From: Chloroflexota bacterium | GTDB taxonomy: Bacteria; Chloroflexota; Dehalococcoidia; Lucifugimonadales; JADFKI01 | DNA length: 7,640 nt | Reading direction: 5' to 3' | NCBI GenBank assembly: GCA_024648655.1 | Contig: JAGGDZ010000016.1 | Span: 1 to 7,640 of the forward strand | Shown here: piece after piece, positions 5,828 through 7,640 of the stretch | Numbering within the stretch: the stretch's first letter is position 1 | Layout: each line of letters starts with the position of its first letter | Made by a program: the position numbers and the translations under genes | Notes under the pieces: model-generated | Seen by the model: only the letters and a program-made list of their open reading frames with translations | Databases searched by the model: none | Told to the model about the DNA's origin: nothing

Positions 5828-6913
5828 CTAGTCCTGTCCATCCTGTGTATCGATGTTAGCTCCGACCGCCACTGCCTTTGCCTCATCGTCATACAGTAGG
5901 CAGCGCACGGTATGATTCTCACCCATCCGTAACGTTTGCGGCTCCACGACATCGCAAACGCCAGGCATAGCCTGCGGACAGCGTGGGTGGAACGGGCAGC
6001 CCGGCGGCCTTATGAACGGTGGAGGCACCGTACCGCTGATGGCGGTCAGACGATTAGTCTGCCGCTCTCGACGCATCTGCGGTATGGATTTCAGCAGTTC
6101 CTGAGTGTAAGGATGCTTCGGGTCTCTGAACAGCGTGGCGGTATCTGCACGCTCCACTATCTTGCCCAGATACATCACGATGATCTCTTCCGCCATCTGC
6201 GCCACAACACCCAGGTTGTGCGTGATGAGCATCATCGCCATGCCCAGTTCGCGCTGCAATGACGCCATCAGCTCCAGTATCTGCGCCTGCGTCGTAACGT
6301 CCAGCGCGGTAGTCGGCTCGTCCGCGATGAGCAGCGTAGGATTGGACGACAGCGCCATCGCTATCATGGCGCGCTGTCTCATGCCTCCGCTCAGGTTAAA
6401 CGGGTACGCATCGATGCGCTGGTCCGGATTCGGAATGCCGACTTTTCTCAGCGTGTCTGCCGCAATCTCTCTCGCGTCTTCTTTGCTGACGTCTTGGTGC
6501 AGCAGTATGCCCTCGACAATCTGGTCGCCCACCGTATGCACCGGGCTGAACGACACCATCGGCTCCTGGAACACCATCGTGATGTCGGCGCCCCGTATCC
6601 GCCGCATCCGCTCACCGTCCTGCGGAAGCTGCTGAAGGTCTATCTCCTCGTAGCCGCCGTCCTCGCCAGTCGGCTGATAATAGATTATCTCGCCGTCAAT
6701 CGTCCGTCCCGGCGGGCGCACGATGCGCATGATAGACCGCGCCAGCACGCTTTTGCCGCATCCGCTCTCGCCCACCACGCCCAACACCTTGCCACGGTCG
6801 ATGCGTACCGTAACATCGTCCACAGCCCTCACTTCACCTTCGTCGAGGTAGAAGTAGGTCTTCAGATTTCTCACATCAAGCAGCGTTGACGGTAGATTCG
6901 ATTCAGTCGCCAA
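5828..6913 (-). CDS. dppD: PepT-family ABC importer ATPase, DppD/OppD type
   Basis: A 361-aa cytoplasmic ATPase, partner of the downstream DppF-type subunit. Motifs: Walker A GESGCGKS (48-55), Q-loop Q116 in FQEPM, signature LSGGMRQR (174-181), Walker B LLIADE (194-199), D-loop TALD (202-205), switch H232. The LSGGMRQR form and FQEP motif are characteristic of the OppD/DppD side. The C-terminal domain has C306, C312, C320 and C338, matching the [4Fe-4S]-type cysteine set of the family. All catalytic residues are present. The start is TTG at 6913: the frame is closed by TAG at 6925-6923, no in-frame ATG or GTG lies between, and AGGGTG sits 5 nt upstream. It is separated by 104 nt from the permease gene, a gap that contains a hairpin with a T-run. 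Substrate unknown: peptides, nickel, opines and glutathione are all carried by relatives. Confidence 0.93.
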   Translation of the reverse strand: MATESNLPSTLLDVRNLKTYFYLDEGEVRAVDDVTVRIDRGKVLGVVGESGCGKSVLARSIMRIVRPPGRTIDGEIIYYQPTGEDGGYEEIDLQQLPQDGERMRRIRGADITMVFQEPMVSFSPVHTVGDQIVEGILLHQDVSKEDAREIAADTLRKVGIPNPDQRIDAYPFNLSGGMRQRAMIAMALSSNPTLLIADEPTTALDVTTQAQILELMASLQRELGMAMMLITHNLGVVAQMAEEIIVMYLGKIVERADTATLFRDPKHPYTQELLKSIPQMRRERQTNRLTAISGTVPPPFIRPPGCPFHPRCPQAMPGVCDVVEPQTLRMGENHTVRCLLYDDEAKAVAVGANIDTQDGQD

Positions 6914-6924
6914 AGGTTCACCCT
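6914..6924 (-). promoter_or_regulatory. Ribosome binding site deciding the TTG start of the DppD-type ATPase
   Basis: On the - strand AGGGTG (6924-6919) is followed by 5 nt and then TTG 6913. The frame is closed by a stop at 6925-6923 and no in-frame ATG or GTG lies between it and TTG, which makes this the best-supported start. Confidence 0.55.
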
Positions 6925-6928
6925 AATC

Positions 6929-6960
6929 AAAAAGGCCCCTCCCCCCTTGATGGGGGAAGG
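6929..6960 (-). terminator. Hairpin with T-run between permease and ATPase genes (terminator or attenuator)
   Basis: Read on the - strand from 6960, CCTTCCCCC pairs with GGGGGGAGG (9 bp, one U-G wobble, 5-nt loop ATCAA), then GGCC and five T (6933-6929). On the + strand the wobble becomes a C-A mismatch and the T-run is missing, so it is built for - strand transcription. It lies inside what should be one operon, 57 nt after the permease stop and 15 nt before the ATPase start. It could lower ATPase expression relative to permease or be a partial terminator. Confidence 0.55.
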
Positions 6961-6978
6961 TTAGGATAGAGGTGAAAG
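6929..6978. repeat. Intergenic hairpin repeat, copy B
   Basis: This is the second copy of the element at 4713-4762, aligned without gaps at about 35 of 50 positions. Its arms are longer and better paired than in copy A, suggesting copy B is nearer the ancestral form. The shared TAGGAT tail lies on the permease side of the hairpin. Confidence 0.55.
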
Positions 6979-7017
6979 TCCTCACTATCCCATTTATATC
7001 CCAATTATCCTGTCAGT

Positions 7018-7640
7018 TTAGTTATCGCGTATTGTGTATGGGTCAGCCGCGTCCCTTAGTCCGTCGCCCATGAAGTTCAGCGCCATCACCGCTATCAGCA
7101 CGAATACGCCCGGAAGCAGCAGCCACGCCGCTTCAGCCACCGCCTGAAGCGTCTGCGCCTCTTGCAGCAGCACGCCCCAGCTTATCGCTGGCTCGCGCAG
7201 TCCCAATCCCAAGAAGCTCAGCGACGTTTCCGCGATGATGATGCCCGGAATCGCCAACGTAGTCGCCGCGATGATGTGGCTCAGGAACGACGGCAACATG
7301 TGCCGGAACACGATGCGAAGCTCGTTCGTGCCGTACAGCCGCGCCGCCAGCACAAAGTCCTCTTCGCGCATCGACAGGAAGCGCCCGCGCACCTCGCGCG
7401 CCAACCGCGTCCATTCGATGAGCGAGATGATTATCGTGATGGCGAAGTACACCCGGATAATCGACCAGTCGCGCGGCACTGCCGCCGAAAGCGCCAGCCA
7501 CAGCGGTATCGTTGGTATTGCGCGCACGAACTCGATGATGCGCTGAATAATCGCGTCCGTCAAGCCCCCGCGCAGCCCGGAGAGGCCGCCTAGCATGGAG
7601 CCAAGGAAGATATTCAGCGCCACGCCCACTAACCCAATGG
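7018..7640 (-). CDS. dppC: PepT-family ABC importer permease, DppC/OppC type, 5' partial
   Basis: The frame stays open past the right edge of the window (IGLVGVAL...), so at least a third of the gene lies outside; a GTG at 7629 is only an internal valine. The visible ~207 residues are the C-terminal part of an inner-membrane BPD_transp_1 domain. Counting from that valine, hydrophobic segments lie near residues 3-20, 40-52, 60-72, 117-135 and 165-190. The EAA loop that docks onto the ATPases is present (AARLYGTNELRIVFRHMLP, about 95-113). The end, GDGLRDAADP, is the standard C-terminus of DppC/OppC proteins. It would form the channel with a DppB-type partner expected beyond the edge, together with a periplasmic or lipid-anchored binding protein. 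Two ATPase genes follow downstream. The DppC rather than DppB assignment rests on GLGLREPAISWGVLL and the GDGLRDAADP ending. Confidence 0.93.
   Translation of the reverse strand, partial: IGLVGVALNIFLGSMLGGLSGLRGGLTDAIIQRIIEFVRAIPTIPLWLALSAAVPRDWSIIRVYFAITIIISLIEWTRLAREVRGRFLSMREEDFVLAARLYGTNELRIVFRHMLPSFLSHIIAATTLAIPGIIIAETSLSFLGLGLREPAISWGVLLQEAQTLQAVAEAAWLLLPGVFVLIAVMALNFMGDGLRDAADPYTIRDN

Noticed and set aside
4787..5899. Long + strand open frame (370 codons) opposite the ATPase genes
   Set aside because: It is antisense to two genes with complete ABC motifs, spans their junction, and its translation is Arg/His-rich low-grade sequence typical of a shadow frame in high-GC DNA.
6986..7011. 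Three spaced TATCC motifs (TATCCCA, TATCCCA, TATCCTG)
   Set aside because: Spacings are 11 and 9 nt and the motif is too short; in the - direction it lies just past the permease stop with no partner site, so chance is likely.

Overview
This 7.6 kb window most likely comes from an uncultured, free-living or host-associated bacterium of moderately high GC, about 60-65% by eye in the long genes. The Ala/Thr/Pro-rich linker at the left edge, the CRTAC1-like FG-GAP/ASPIC protein, the PepT-type ABC operon and the G/C-run hairpins between genes are together reminiscent of marine or sponge-associated Chloroflexota (SAR202/Dehalococcoidia-like). That placement is an impression from gene style, not proof. 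No rRNA, tRNA, CRISPR array, phage module or intact insertion sequence was seen.

Left part (1-2058, + strand): the 3' portion of a large secreted protein with seven Ca2+-binding-type VCBS/FG-GAP loops and a C-terminal ASPIC/UnbV domain. It is cut at its N-terminal side by the window edge.

Middle (about 2059-3330): a small patch that is visibly lower in GC. On the + strand it holds the C-terminal remnant of a beta-class DNA methyltransferase that lacks its catalytic DPPY half, then, in a shifted frame, an 88-residue stretch of unknown family. On the - strand it holds a compact HigB-HigA toxin-antitoxin pair (toxin first). A perfect 16-bp palindrome beside a TATAAT box lies between the two TA genes and looks like an autoregulatory operator/promoter. 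The patch resembles a worn defence/accessory insertion.

Right part (3366-7640, all - strand): reading in the direction of transcription, a PepT-family ABC importer gives the end of a DppC/OppC-type permease (cut by the right edge), a DppD/OppD-type ATPase and a DppF/OppF-type ATPase. A 12-TM major facilitator transporter follows. The two ATPase genes are 3 nt apart and surely co-transcribed. Two related G/C hairpins followed by T-runs on the - strand sit between permease and first ATPase, and between last ATPase and MFS gene. They are copies of one intergenic repeat and look like intrinsic terminators or attenuators. The importer would bring small peptides or similar solutes inward at the expense of ATP; its substrate-binding protein and second permease should lie beyond the right edge.

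No clear new multi-gene system is present. The items most worth a second look are the paired hairpin repeats, the HigBA palindrome placed inside the operon, and the broken methyltransferase with its unrecognised tail.
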